A stretch of DNA of 64,000 bases from Bordetella parapertussis. GTDB taxonomy: Bacteria > Acidobacteriota > Terriglobia > Bryobacterales > Bryobacteraceae. How positions within the stretch are numbered: position 1 is the first letter of the stretch; every line of letters starts with the position of its first letter. The notes under the pieces were generated by a model, which saw only the letters and a program-made list of their open reading frames with translations, was not told the DNA's origin and made no database searches. The stretch lies in NCBI GenBank assembly GCA_943328975.2, contig CALQCC020000001.1, positions 62,001 through 126,000 on the forward strand, written 5' to 3'. The position numbers and the translations under genes were made by a program. Shown piece by piece: positions 45,548 to 54,323 of this stretch.

Positions 45548-47386
45548 ATGCGTTACCTCTTTGCGTTTGCCCTCTCCCTGAGTCTGTTCGGACAACCCAA
45601 GCGTGTCGACGACGCGCTGCTCAAGAATGCCGCCAAATCGGCCACCGACGGCGACTGGTTGAGCTACGGCCTCACCCCCGGTGAGACTCGTTATAGCCCG
45701 CTCAAATTGATCGACGCATCGAACGTGAAACGCCTGGGCCTCATGTGGTCCTACGAAGTCGGCGACGGAGGAGGCGATCAGGAAGCCACACCGCTCGTCT
45801 GGAACAACACCATCTTCGTCGTCACCAACTGGAGCATCGTCTCCGCCGTCGACGCGCTCACCGGCAAGCAGAAATGGCGCTGGGATCCCGAAGTCAATCG
45901 CAAACCCACCAGTGACAAAATGTGCTGCGGCGTAGTGAACCGCGGCTTGGCGCTCTATCACAACAAAATCTATGTAGCCGTGAATGACGGTCGCCTCCAG
46001 GCGCTGGACGCGGATACAGGCAAGCCCGTTTGGGAAACTCGCGTCTCCTATACACAGGACGAACAGACGCTAACCATCGCGCCGCGCATCGCCAAGGGAA
46101 AGGTCATCGTCGGCACAGCCGGCGGCGATCGCCCCACGCGTGGCTTCTTCGCCGCCTACGATGCAGACACCGGACGCCAAGTGTGGAAGTTCTACACCGT
46201 CCCCGGCGATCCCACCAAGGGCTTTGAATCCGAGGCGATGAAGAAGGCCGCGGCGACGTGGGAAGGGAACTGGTGGAAGCTCGGTGGTGGTGGCGCGGTA
46301 TGGGACGGCATCTCCTACGACCCCGATAGCGAACTCGTCTACGTCGGCACAGGCAATGCCGAACCCTGGCCCTCAGCCCTTCGCGCCAAGGACACCAGCA
46401 CCGGCAGCGACAACCTCTACGTGGCCTCGATTGTCGCCGTGGACGTGAACACCGGTACGCTCAAGTGGCACTACCAAATGGTCCCCGGCGACGAATGGGA
46501 TTACGACAGCGTGCAGCAGATGATCCTCGCGGACATGACCATCAATGGCAAGCTGCGCAAGGTCATCATGCAGGCCAACAAGAACGGCTTCTTCTACGTC
46601 CTCGACCGCATCACCGGTGAATTCATCTCCGCGCAGCCCTTCTCGCGCGTCACTTGGGCGAAAGGCATCGATCAGAAGACTGGCCGGCCCATCATCAACA
46701 CCGAAGTCAAATACGGCAAAGACCCGACGCCCGTATCGCCCGGTGGCGGCGGTGCGCACAACTGGTCGCCCATGTCCTACAACCCGCAGACCGGCCTGGT
46801 GTATGTTCCAACCCGTGGGTGGGACACGTTCACGTATGCGGCAGACTACGATTTCAAACCCGACGCCTCGCGCGTGGGCGGAGCCTCGCAAACCGGTCTG
46901 AACCTCGATACGCGTAATCTGACCCGCCGTCCAGCCGGACCCGCCATCGGTCCCGAGCCGCTGGAAGGCGGCAACGTCAGCACGCTGATCGCCTATGATC
47001 CGGTCAAGCAGGAGATCCGCTGGCGCAAGCCGATCGGCAACAGTCGCTTCGGCGGAACTCTGAGCACAGCCAGCAACCTGGTGTTCCAAGTTGCCCCCGA
47101 TGGCCGTCTGATCGCATGGTCCGCGGACAAGGGCGAGCAACTGATGGAACTGGCCACCGGAGTAAACAGCGGCATGGGACCGCCCATCACTTTCGCGATC
47201 GACGGCAAGCAGTACATCGCTCTCATGGGCGGCACCGGCGGGACCGCGAGTGTCGGTACCACCAACCCGGGAGCCGTGACCACGCAGCAGAAACCGATGC
47301 TGCTGGTGTTTGGCCTGGATGGTAAGGCCGTGATGCCGAAGCCGGGAGCCGCGCCCGCAACTTTCGCGGCGGATCCGCACCAATAG
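45548..47386 (+). CDS. PQQ-dependent alcohol dehydrogenase 3 with lanthanide-type Asp-x-Asp
   Basis: 612 residues, signal peptide to about residue 15, Shine-Dalgarno AAGGAG before ATG 45548. Vicinal Cys126-Cys127, metal Asn270 (GTGNAEPW), catalytic Asp318 in WDYD with a further Asp320 two residues on. This Asp-x-Asp is the mark of lanthanide-dependent XoxF and PedH-type enzymes. Unusually, the Glu metal ligand aligns with Asp194 (AGGDRPTRG against GGAENAVRG in dehydrogenase 1). Periplasmic alcohol oxidation. Divergent from the SagB-like gene; no cytochrome partner adjacent. Confidence 0.93.
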   Translation: MRYLFAFALSLSLFGQPKRVDDALLKNAAKSATDGDWLSYGLTPGETRYSPLKLIDASNVKRLGLMWSYEVGDGGGDQEATPLVWNNTIFVVTNWSIVSAVDALTGKQKWRWDPEVNRKPTSDKMCCGVVNRGLALYHNKIYVAVNDGRLQALDADTGKPVWETRVSYTQDEQTLTIAPRIAKGKVIVGTAGGDRPTRGFFAAYDADTGRQVWKFYTVPGDPTKGFESEAMKKAAATWEGNWWKLGGGGAVWDGISYDPDSELVYVGTGNAEPWPSALRAKDTSTGSDNLYVASIVAVDVNTGTLKWHYQMVPGDEWDYDSVQQMILADMTINGKLRKVIMQANKNGFFYVLDRITGEFISAQPFSRVTWAKGIDQKTGRPIINTEVKYGKDPTPVSPGGGGAHNWSPMSYNPQTGLVYVPTRGWDTFTYAADYDFKPDASRVGGASQTGLNLDTRNLTRRPAGPAIGPEPLEGGNVSTLIAYDPVKQEIRWRKPIGNSRFGGTLSTASNLVFQVAPDGRLIAWSADKGEQLMELATGVNSGMGPPITFAIDGKQYIALMGGTGGTASVGTTNPGAVTTQQKPMLLVFGLDGKAVMPKPGAAPATFAADPHQ

Positions 47387-47409
47387 GAACCCGGTGCCCC
47401 ACTTGTTGA

Positions 47410-48147
47410 TCACCCGAATCGTGATGCGCCAAAAACCTCGGGACTATCGACCAGCAGCGGGCTTCGGGCCTTGAACGCTTCCGCGTAACGCACGCCGACT
47501 AAACTCCCGACGTAGCGGTCTTCCGTCGTGTACTTGTCGAGCAACGTGGCCTGATCGCCGCTAAAGACCGCCTCATACGCCAGAAGTGCGTCCAGCTTCT
47601 TCTGATAGGTTGCGCTTACATCAACAGCGAAATCGAATCCCGGCAATGGCGGTTCCATGCGGCAGTGTCCGAAGAAGAGCCGCTCGATTTCGTGCGGCTC
47701 CGTACCTGCCAGCGCCTCCCCTCCCGGAATCTCGTCCCACTTGGGTAGGCGAGCATAGAAGACCCCGTTGATGACGATGTCGGTTGCGGCCTTATGATCG
47801 GGATGGACCCCGGACCCGAGCGTCGTGAACACCAGCCTCGGCTTGTGCATTCGGATCAGGCGCGCCACGGCCATACGCGCCGGAATCGTGTCTTGGATCA
47901 AACGATCCTGCAGCGGAAGTGTGACACGATCCGCCCCTAAAATCTCAGCAGCTCTGTTCGCTTGCCGCGACCTCTCACCGCGAACTCCGTGCCGCGTCGG
48001 TTCGCCGTCGCAGAGGTCAACCAGTAAGGCGGATCGTCCCTGCTCGGTCAGTTTCGCAATGGTCCCACCCATCACCGCTTCCACGTCATCCGGATGCGCT
48101 CCGAATGCCATCAAATCATACAATCGTGCGCTCATCTTTGTGCTCAA
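47410..48147 (-). CDS. PIG-L family deacetylase (BshB1-like)
   Basis: 245 residues from TTG 48147, or four codons shorter from ATG 48135. Zinc motifs AFGAHPDDVE near residue 16-25 and GVHPDHKAA in the middle are complete. LCDGEPTRHGVRGER resembles the GELGTRGT loop of BshB1, the GlcNAc-malate deacetylase of bacillithiol synthesis, but the match is not full, so I keep the family name. It overlaps the end of the 59-residue gene and closes an operon headed by a CoA-disulfide reductase, which fits low-molecular-weight thiol metabolism. Confidence 0.82.
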   Translation of the reverse strand: MSTKMSARLYDLMAFGAHPDDVEAVMGGTIAKLTEQGRSALLVDLCDGEPTRHGVRGERSRQANRAAEILGADRVTLPLQDRLIQDTIPARMAVARLIRMHKPRLVFTTLGSGVHPDHKAATDIVINGVFYARLPKWDEIPGGEALAGTEPHEIERLFFGHCRMEPPLPGFDFAVDVSATYQKKLDALLAYEAVFSGDQATLLDKYTTEDRYVGSLVGVRYAEAFKARSPLLVDSPEVFGASRFG

Positions 48148-48295
48148 TCGTTGGTTTATGTGGCGCGGGAACCTTGCACGCTCCAGACATACACGTCCCG
48201 ATACCCATTGCAGGCAACACCCACCGCATTAAAGCAAAGTAGCCCGCGACGAATAGAATCGCTTTCAACCATTCAGGAATTATTGTTAGGTCCAC
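48116..48295 (-). CDS. 59-residue membrane protein with GTCMSGAC motif
   Basis: A small gene below common length cut-offs. GTG 48295 has GGGGAG 6 bases upstream. One membrane helix (LKAILFVAGYFALMRWVLPAM) is followed by IGTCMSGAC with two Cys four residues apart (Cys35 and Cys40), then a short polar tail. The stop overlaps the start of the PIG-L gene by 32 bases. A membrane-anchored Cys pair next to a rhodanese-fused CoA-disulfide reductase and a DUF2892 protein suggests thiol or persulfide chemistry, which is inference. The ribosome site, helix and operon position make it credible. Confidence 0.68.
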   Translation of the reverse strand: MDLTIIPEWLKAILFVAGYFALMRWVLPAMGIGTCMSGACKVPAPHKPTIEHKDERTIV

Positions 48296-48355
48296 TGGAG
48301 TCTCCCCTCACACGGAGATGCAACGGCGCGCGGAAGGTGACAGGCCCGAAGCGGC

Positions 48356-48556
48356 CTAATGGCCCTTACTGGACGAGCAAGTAGAGATCCCGAACAATTG
48401 ATACGCGGGGCAGCTGCCAATCAAGCCCGTGCCCAGTGGAATCAGCCCCAGGTAACCCCACGCGGTCTGAGGACCGATGAACGCCAAGCTCAGGACGCCC
48501 GCTCCCACCACCACCCGTACAATCCGATCCACCGTTCCTTCATCCTTTTTCAGCAT
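48356..48556 (-). CDS. DUF2892 (YgaP-like) small membrane protein
   Basis: 66 residues with a strong AAGGAGG ribosome site before the ATG at 48556. The family signature is present: an N-terminal basic/acidic stretch (EGTVDRIVRVVVGAGVL), two membrane hairpin helices, and a C-terminal CPAYQLFGISTCSS with two Cys. In E. coli YgaP such helices are fused to a rhodanese domain; here the rhodanese is in the upstream CoA-disulfide reductase gene. Likely part of sulfane-sulfur handling at the membrane. Confidence 0.88.
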   Translation of the reverse strand: MLKKDEGTVDRIVRVVVGAGVLSLAFIGPQTAWGYLGLIPLGTGLIGSCPAYQLFGISTCSSSKGH

Positions 48557-48684
48557 TTGTGCCTCCTTCGCTTACACGGCAGCACGTTTGTTGCCAACCT
48601 CGATGTATCCGCCGGTAGTTGTTTGAGGCCTTACCGCCTTAGCGCGTGCGTCAAACGACCCAGCCAGCTTGGGTTGGAATTCGA

Positions 48685-50343
48685 CTAGATGCCGTGCGGA
48701 TACCACGCTCGAAACGTCTGGTATCCGCCGGGCAGGTTCCGCACGTGGAAGCCATTTTGCTTGAGGAGTCGCAGCGCATAGTACGATCGCTGTCCCACGC
48801 CACAGTGAACCCACAACTCCCGCTCGCGCGGCAGTTCTCCCAACCGACCCCGTAGTTGGTTCATCGGAATATTCACCGCTCCTGCGATACAACCGCTCTG
48901 ATATTCCGCCGCATCCCGTACATCCACAATCAAGGCATCTGTCGAAGGCAGATCCACCCATGAGGCCAGCGCAACATCGTCGCGCATCACGTTGCTGGCG
49001 ATCATGCCCGCAACATTGACCGGATCCTTTGCCGACCCGTATTGAGGGGCGTAGCAGAGTTCGCACTCTTCCAGATCGAACACCGTGCCGTGCTTCTGGA
49101 TCGCCATCGAAATCACATCGATGCGCCGCTCCACGCCTTCCGCACCCACTCCCTGCGCTCCCAGGATTCGCCCGTCTGAGTTTCGATACACCAGCTTCAA
49201 GTGGATCGGTTTGGCTCCCGGATAATACCCGGCATGGTGTCCAGGGTGAAGATAGATCGCCGAAAAGTCCGTGATTCCAGCGCGCCGCAGGCCCTTTTCC
49301 GTGGCTCCTGTCATGGCAATGGTCAGGCCAAAACATCCGCACACAGCAGTTGCTTGCGATCCCCGGAATTTTGAATCACGCCCGCAAATCGTATCCGCTG
49401 CGATTCGTCCCTGCCTGCTCGCCGGTCCGGCCAAGGGCAGGAAAGTCCATTCGCCGGTCACCCAATCGCGCACTTCCACAGCATCCCCCACCGCCCAGAT
49501 ATGAGCGTCGGAGGTGCGCATCGCTTCATCCACCCGGATGCCGCCTCTTGCGCCGATCTCTAACCCCGCGGACTTCGCGAGTTGGATCTCCGGCTTCACT
49601 CCGATGGCGAGGATCACGAAGTCCGCAGAGACCACCGCGCCGGACTTGGTGGTCACCCGGAGTCCCTCTGACGTTTCTTCGAATGCCGCTACGGGATCGC
49701 CTAGCTGCACCCGCACGTGCTGTGTGAGCAACCGCTGCCGCACAAATTCCGCCATCTCCGGATCCAGCGGCGGCATCAATTGGTCCGCGGCTTCAATGAT
49801 GGTGATCTCCAGTCCCCTGTGCGCAAGGTTCTCAGCCATCTCCAGCCCGATGAACCCTCCGCCCACTACCACCGCACGCTTGGCGTCCTTGGTGTCGATC
49901 CACTCGCGAATCCTGCGACTGTCAGGTATGGTCCGCAGCACAAAAACACCCGGCAAATCGATTCCCGGAAGGGGCGGACGAATCGGTGCGGCGCCGGGCG
50001 ACAACAGCAGCGCATCGTAAGAGGTCTTCTCGGATGCCCCCGTCTTCAGGTCGCGAACCTCAATGCTCTGAGCTTGCGCGTCTATCGACACCACATCGTG
50101 ATGCGTGCGGACATCGATATTGAATCGGTCGCGAAACAGTTCCGGTGAGGCCACCAGCAACTTCCCCTCATCGTGGATCACATCTCCGACGAAATACGGC
50201 AGTCCGCAATTCGCGAAGGATACAAACGGACCGCGATCGAAGACGGTCACATCCGCCGCTTCATCCAACCGGCGCACCCGGGCAGCGCAAGACGCGCCAC
50301 CCGCAACGCCGCCGACAATGATGACTCTCTTTCGTGTTCCCAT
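48685..50343 (-). CDS. CoA-disulfide reductase fused to a rhodanese domain
   Basis: 552 residues: FAD site VIIVGGVAGGASCAARVRR, active Cys46 in FANCGLPYFVG, NAD(P) site VVVGGGFIGLEMAENL, second FAD motif IWAVGDAVEV, then the dimer domain, and a C-terminal rhodanese (about 455-552) with active Cys514 in HCGVGQRS. The CoADR-RHD type reduces CoA disulfide or polysulfide and persulfides with NAD(P)H. Cytosolic. It heads the operon with the DUF2892, 59-residue and PIG-L genes. The 128 bases to the DUF2892 start contain only its ribosome site and no other gene that I can support. Confidence 0.92.
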   Translation of the reverse strand: MGTRKRVIIVGGVAGGASCAARVRRLDEAADVTVFDRGPFVSFANCGLPYFVGDVIHDEGKLLVASPELFRDRFNIDVRTHHDVVSIDAQAQSIEVRDLKTGASEKTSYDALLLSPGAAPIRPPLPGIDLPGVFVLRTIPDSRRIREWIDTKDAKRAVVVGGGFIGLEMAENLAHRGLEITIIEAADQLMPPLDPEMAEFVRQRLLTQHVRVQLGDPVAAFEETSEGLRVTTKSGAVVSADFVILAIGVKPEIQLAKSAGLEIGARGGIRVDEAMRTSDAHIWAVGDAVEVRDWVTGEWTFLPLAGPASRQGRIAADTICGRDSKFRGSQATAVCGCFGLTIAMTGATEKGLRRAGITDFSAIYLHPGHHAGYYPGAKPIHLKLVYRNSDGRILGAQGVGAEGVERRIDVISMAIQKHGTVFDLEECELCYAPQYGSAKDPVNVAGMIASNVMRDDVALASWVDLPSTDALIVDVRDAAEYQSGCIAGAVNIPMNQLRGRLGELPRERELWVHCGVGQRSYYALRLLKQNGFHVRNLPGGYQTFRAWYPHGI

Positions 50344-50386
50344 TGATCCCCACTATGACATGGCGTGAGGGTAAAACCGCGGGGGA

Positions 50387-51970
50387 CTAAGGAGCCACGC
50401 AGCTGAAGTTGGCGGCATCATCAATGCTGCCTTGGCCCGAGTAGCGTGCAACTTTGGGATACGCGCAAAGCGGGCGCGTGCGCACTACTTGACCGTTCAC
50501 CACGCGGCTGGCCGGGAGCGTCGCAGGAGCTGTACCTTTCTCCACCCAGTTCACTAGCGCCGTCATCGGATCGAAGCGATCGGTGCCGATGCCGCCGCTG
50601 CAGTGCGACATTCCCGGCACCATGAACAAGCGGAAGAAATCCGTGGTGTCCGGTCCGTTCTTCAACACCGCGTCCTCGAAATACTTCACGCCCATCATCG
50701 GCTGCAGGATCTGATCCGCCCAGCCGTAGGTCATCAGGAGCTTGCCACCCTCTTTCCGGAACTTCGATAGGTCCGGATTCTTCGCATCGGCCTTCTTGCT
50801 CCAATCGTTCAGCAACGGAATATCCCGATTGAAGTCGAACGTCTTGTAGTCGTAGTCCGGCTTCGGCGGAACCGGCACCAGATAGCGCATCGTGCCTTCG
50901 GCCAAATTGAAGTCGGCAGGTTTGGCATTCGGCTGTCCCGCCACGATCATGTTCATCCAGTTGCTGGTGCCCCCGTTCACCACGGCTTCGCTCCCCAGCA
51001 TGTATCCAGGAAAGAACGGCTTGCCATTGCTCACCGGACCGCCGTAGACCTTCATGATCGCCTCGGCCTGCGCATCCGTCAGGCAATCGGCACTATCCGT
51101 ACCCGGACGGCACGAGGGCGCATCCCTGCGAGCGTCGAAGGAGCACTTGCGCGGATCGTCGATCAATCCGTCTTTCAGTCCGTCCACGGCATCGCACTTC
51201 TCCATCACCTTCCCAGCGAGCATGGACATCTTGGCCGCGCTCACCGGAGCCTCGTTGAGCGCCTTCTGATTCCACATCGCACCGATCGTGAATCCGGTTT
51301 GGTCCACCCACGGAGCGTTGGCGATGACGCCGTCGAAGTCTTCCGGATACCGCTGCGCCTCGATCAATCCTTGACGCCCACCGTTCGAGCACGAATTCCA
51401 ATATGCCTTCGAAACCGCCTTGCCGTAGTAGCTCTTGGTCATGTCCTTGGCCGTGATCGCAGTGAGATGCACGGCGCGATAGGCGTAATCAATCGCCTTC
51501 TGCGGATTGCTCAACACGAAAGACCCTCCCGGTTCTTTGCTGGAATCGTGGCCCGTATTCGTCTGCGCGAACGCGAAGCCCAACCGCAGAGCTTCGTTGC
51601 GCTGCGATACGCGTCCAGGATCTTCCATGTTCTCGCCCGCGTGCCCGCCATTGCCGATCATGTAAAAGCGACCGTTCCACTTCGCAGGCAAGCTCACCTC
51701 GAACGCGATTCCCGGAGCCAGCACACCCGTAACCTTGCAGTACAGCGGAGCGGCGGTGCCGGCCGGTATCGTCGCGGCGTTGATCCGCACAATCTCTTTC
51801 GACTTGAAGTTCGCCATCGCATCGCAGGCCTTGCGCGGCGCAAGCTCTGCCTTCGAGTAGTCCACCAGCGCGCTCTTCAGATCCGCGAATGCTTGCGCAC
51901 GCGCCGGGACAGCAGCGACGATCAACAGTAGAGTGTGGGCGGCCAAGGCGAATTTGTGAGAATATTGCAT
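50387..51970 (-). CDS. Tannase/feruloyl esterase family protein
   Basis: 527 residues with a signal peptide ending at ARAQA. The family's CS-D-HC catalytic motif is complete: Cys194-Ser195 in NSCSNGGRQG, Asp419 in GWADQ and His456-Cys457 in GMSHCSGG, where the Cys pair is bridged to hold Ser and His together. Other Cys in the lid region (CDAVDGLKDGLIDDPRKC) fit the calcium-binding lid. It cleaves feruloyl, galloyl or related esters outside the cytosol, for instance plant cell-wall ferulates. It is divergent from cassette B with start codons about 20 bases apart. Confidence 0.92.
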   Translation of the reverse strand: MQYSHKFALAAHTLLLIVAAVPARAQAFADLKSALVDYSKAELAPRKACDAMANFKSKEIVRINAATIPAGTAAPLYCKVTGVLAPGIAFEVSLPAKWNGRFYMIGNGGHAGENMEDPGRVSQRNEALRLGFAFAQTNTGHDSSKEPGGSFVLSNPQKAIDYAYRAVHLTAITAKDMTKSYYGKAVSKAYWNSCSNGGRQGLIEAQRYPEDFDGVIANAPWVDQTGFTIGAMWNQKALNEAPVSAAKMSMLAGKVMEKCDAVDGLKDGLIDDPRKCSFDARRDAPSCRPGTDSADCLTDAQAEAIMKVYGGPVSNGKPFFPGYMLGSEAVVNGGTSNWMNMIVAGQPNAKPADFNLAEGTMRYLVPVPPKPDYDYKTFDFNRDIPLLNDWSKKADAKNPDLSKFRKEGGKLLMTYGWADQILQPMMGVKYFEDAVLKNGPDTTDFFRLFMVPGMSHCSGGIGTDRFDPMTALVNWVEKGTAPATLPASRVVNGQVVRTRPLCAYPKVARYSGQGSIDDAANFSCVAP

Positions 51971-51987
51971 TCGTATATTATGTACAT

Positions 51988-54321
51988 GTGATCGTTTCGA
52001 TGAGAAGCCTTTTGGCGGTGGCCTTTGTGGGCTTACTGGCTACTGCGGTCCTGCATTCGCAAAATAGCCGCCCCCAACCCGCGACAGAAGCACAGGCCAC
52101 CATCACCCGCTACTGCACCGGCTGCCACAATGACCGTACCCGCGCGGGCGAACTGGTTCTGGATCCCGCCATTGTCGCTTCCAATACCGCCATCGGAGAG
52201 AAGGTCGTCCGTCGGCTGCGCATGCGCACCATGCCACCATCCGGCGTTCCGCGTCCCGATGAAAATACCTACAACCAGACCGCTTCGTGGCTCGAAACGC
52301 AACTCGACAAGACCGCCGCCGCGAATCCCAACCCCGGCCAACCTCTTCTCCACCGTCTGAATCGAACCGAGTACGCGAATGCCATCGACGACCTGTTGGG
52401 CCTGAAGATCGACGTCGCCGCTCTGCTCCCGCCCGACGATTCCGCCTTCGGCTTCGACAACAATGCCAGCGTGCTGGGCTTCTCCCCCGTGCTGCTAGAA
52501 CGCTATCTCTCCGCAGCCGACCGCGTCAGTGCCTTGGCCCTCGGCGATCCCAATACCGAGCCGGGCTCCGATACCTACCGCGCCCGTCAGGACCTTTCGC
52601 AGGACCAGCATATTGAAGGACTGCCCTTCGGCACCGTCGGTGGCCTGCAGATCGAACACACCTTCCCGCTCGACGCCGAGTACGAGTTCCGGCTCAGCTT
52701 CTTCCGCAACAACCTCGAGATCATGCGCGGCATCGAACTACCCCATCAAGTGGAGCTGTCGATTGATGGCGAACGCACCTTCCTGCGCACCATCGGCGGT
52801 CCTGAAGACTTCGCGCTTATGCGAAATCCCACCGACGGGTCCGACGCCATCGACGCCCGCTTTCGCGTTCGGATAGCGGTGAAGGCCGGCCTGCACAAAG
52901 TGACCGCGACGTTCCTGCAAAAGCGCGGCGTGGGTACGTTACGACTGCAAGGCTTCGTGCGCAGTTCAGTCGACACCTTCGAGGCCGCGGGCCGTCCTCA
53001 TTTGGAAGCGATCACGATTCTCGGTCCCTACAAGCCGTCAACGAACGGTGCTCGGCCAAGTGGACTTCGCCTCAACTGTGTGGACGTTCCCTGCGTGCGC
53101 ACCTTTCTCGAATCGCTAGCGCGCCGCGCGTACCGTCGACCCGTCACCGAAGCCGACATGCGCCCGTTGCTCGAATTCTTCGAACTCGGCCGTGCCAAGC
53201 GCGGAGCCGACGGTGGATTGCAGATGGCCCTACGTCGCATCCTCGCCAGCCCTTCCTTCCTGCTGCGCGCCGAGACCAGCCCCGAACGGCTCAAGCCCGG
53301 AACGCTCCATCCAGTCGAGCCCGTGGAACTCGCCTCGCGCCTTTCCTTCTTCCTTTGGTCCAGCATCCCCGATGAGCGCCTTCTGAAAGCCGCGCTCGGT
53401 CGCCCCGAAGTGCTCGACGCTGAAGTGAAGCGCATGCTCTCCGACCCACGCGGCGCGCGCTTCGTCGCCAACTTCGCCGGCCAGTGGCTGCAACTCCGCA
53501 ATCTGCGCAACGCCCGACCCAACTCCGCCCAGTTCCCCGATTTCGATGACAACCTGCGCCATGGCTTCCGCCAGGAAACCGAGATGCTGTTCGCGAGCAT
53601 CTTGCACGAAGACCGCAGCGTGCTCGACCTACTGCGGGCGGATTACACGTTCTTGAATGAGCGCCTCGCCCGGCACTATGGAGTCCCTGGAATCTATGGA
53701 ACCAACTTCCGCCGCGTCGGCGTCACGCAAGACGAACGCAAGGGCATCCTGGGCCACGGCAGTATCCTGACCGTCACCTCCCACGCCGATCGCACATCGC
53801 CGGTCGTTCGCGGCAAATGGATTCTCGAAAACCTGTTGGGCGCACCACCACCGCCGCCTCCTCCCGACGTTCCCGCGCTGGCGGAGAATACCGAAGATGC
53901 GCCGCCACGAGCCTTGCGGGCCCGCTTGGAACTACATCGCGCCAATCCCATCTGCGCCAGTTGCCACAAGCTGATGGACCCCATCGGTTTCTCGCTGGAC
54001 AACTTTGATGCCGTCGGCGTTTGGAGAACGGAAGAGTCCGGCGCACCCATCAACGCGACCGGCCAACTCGCCGACGGGACTCCCGTCAACGGCGTAGTCA
54101 GCCTACGCAACGCTCTTCTCTCGCGACCCGAAATCTTCGCCGGCGCCGTCACCGAGAAACTCTTGATCTACGCCCTGGGCCGTGGACTCGATCCCTCCGA
54201 CATGCCCACCGTCCGAGCCATCGTGCGCAAGAACGCGTCCAACAACTACCGGCTGTCGTCGATCATAATGGATGTGGTTCGCAGCGTGCCATTCCAAATG
54301 CGGAAGAAATCACTGGAGTAA
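51988..54321 (+). CDS. Cassette B: DUF1592-type exported protein with two c-haem motifs
   Basis: 777 residues from GTG 51988 (ATG 52000 is an alternative); neither has a Shine-Dalgarno, and TATATT at 51974 lies 8 bases before the GTG. Signal peptide, then CTGCH (Cys43, Cys46, His47), LHRLNRTEYANAIDDLLGL, LLPPDDSAFGFDNNASVL, the carbohydrate-binding-like beta module (about 220-330), ELASRLSFFLWSSIPDERLL, FAGQWLQLRNL, and a second haem motif CASCH followed by MDPIGFSLDNFDAVGVWR. Same domain order as the cassette A protein. The DUF1552 gene follows after 2 bases. Confidence 0.92.
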   Translation: MIVSMRSLLAVAFVGLLATAVLHSQNSRPQPATEAQATITRYCTGCHNDRTRAGELVLDPAIVASNTAIGEKVVRRLRMRTMPPSGVPRPDENTYNQTASWLETQLDKTAAANPNPGQPLLHRLNRTEYANAIDDLLGLKIDVAALLPPDDSAFGFDNNASVLGFSPVLLERYLSAADRVSALALGDPNTEPGSDTYRARQDLSQDQHIEGLPFGTVGGLQIEHTFPLDAEYEFRLSFFRNNLEIMRGIELPHQVELSIDGERTFLRTIGGPEDFALMRNPTDGSDAIDARFRVRIAVKAGLHKVTATFLQKRGVGTLRLQGFVRSSVDTFEAAGRPHLEAITILGPYKPSTNGARPSGLRLNCVDVPCVRTFLESLARRAYRRPVTEADMRPLLEFFELGRAKRGADGGLQMALRRILASPSFLLRAETSPERLKPGTLHPVEPVELASRLSFFLWSSIPDERLLKAALGRPEVLDAEVKRMLSDPRGARFVANFAGQWLQLRNLRNARPNSAQFPDFDDNLRHGFRQETEMLFASILHEDRSVLDLLRADYTFLNERLARHYGVPGIYGTNFRRVGVTQDERKGILGHGSILTVTSHADRTSPVVRGKWILENLLGAPPPPPPPDVPALAENTEDAPPRALRARLELHRANPICASCHKLMDPIGFSLDNFDAVGVWRTEESGAPINATGQLADGTPVNGVVSLRNALLSRPEIFAGAVTEKLLIYALGRGLDPSDMPTVRAIVRKNASNNYRLSSIIMDVVRSVPFQMRKKSLE

Positions 54322-54323
54322 CG

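Noticed and set aside
45470-45961. N-terminal extension of the SagB-like frame by 164 codons
   Set aside because: It lies wholly antisense to the start of the PQQ dehydrogenase gene at 45548, has no SagB features and no reason for a start there.
48557-48684. Possible small gene at the tail of the CoADR-rhodanese gene, ending GYIEVGNKRAAV
   Set aside because: It is the end of a frame that runs antiphase inside the reductase gene, with no ribosome site or recognisable start.
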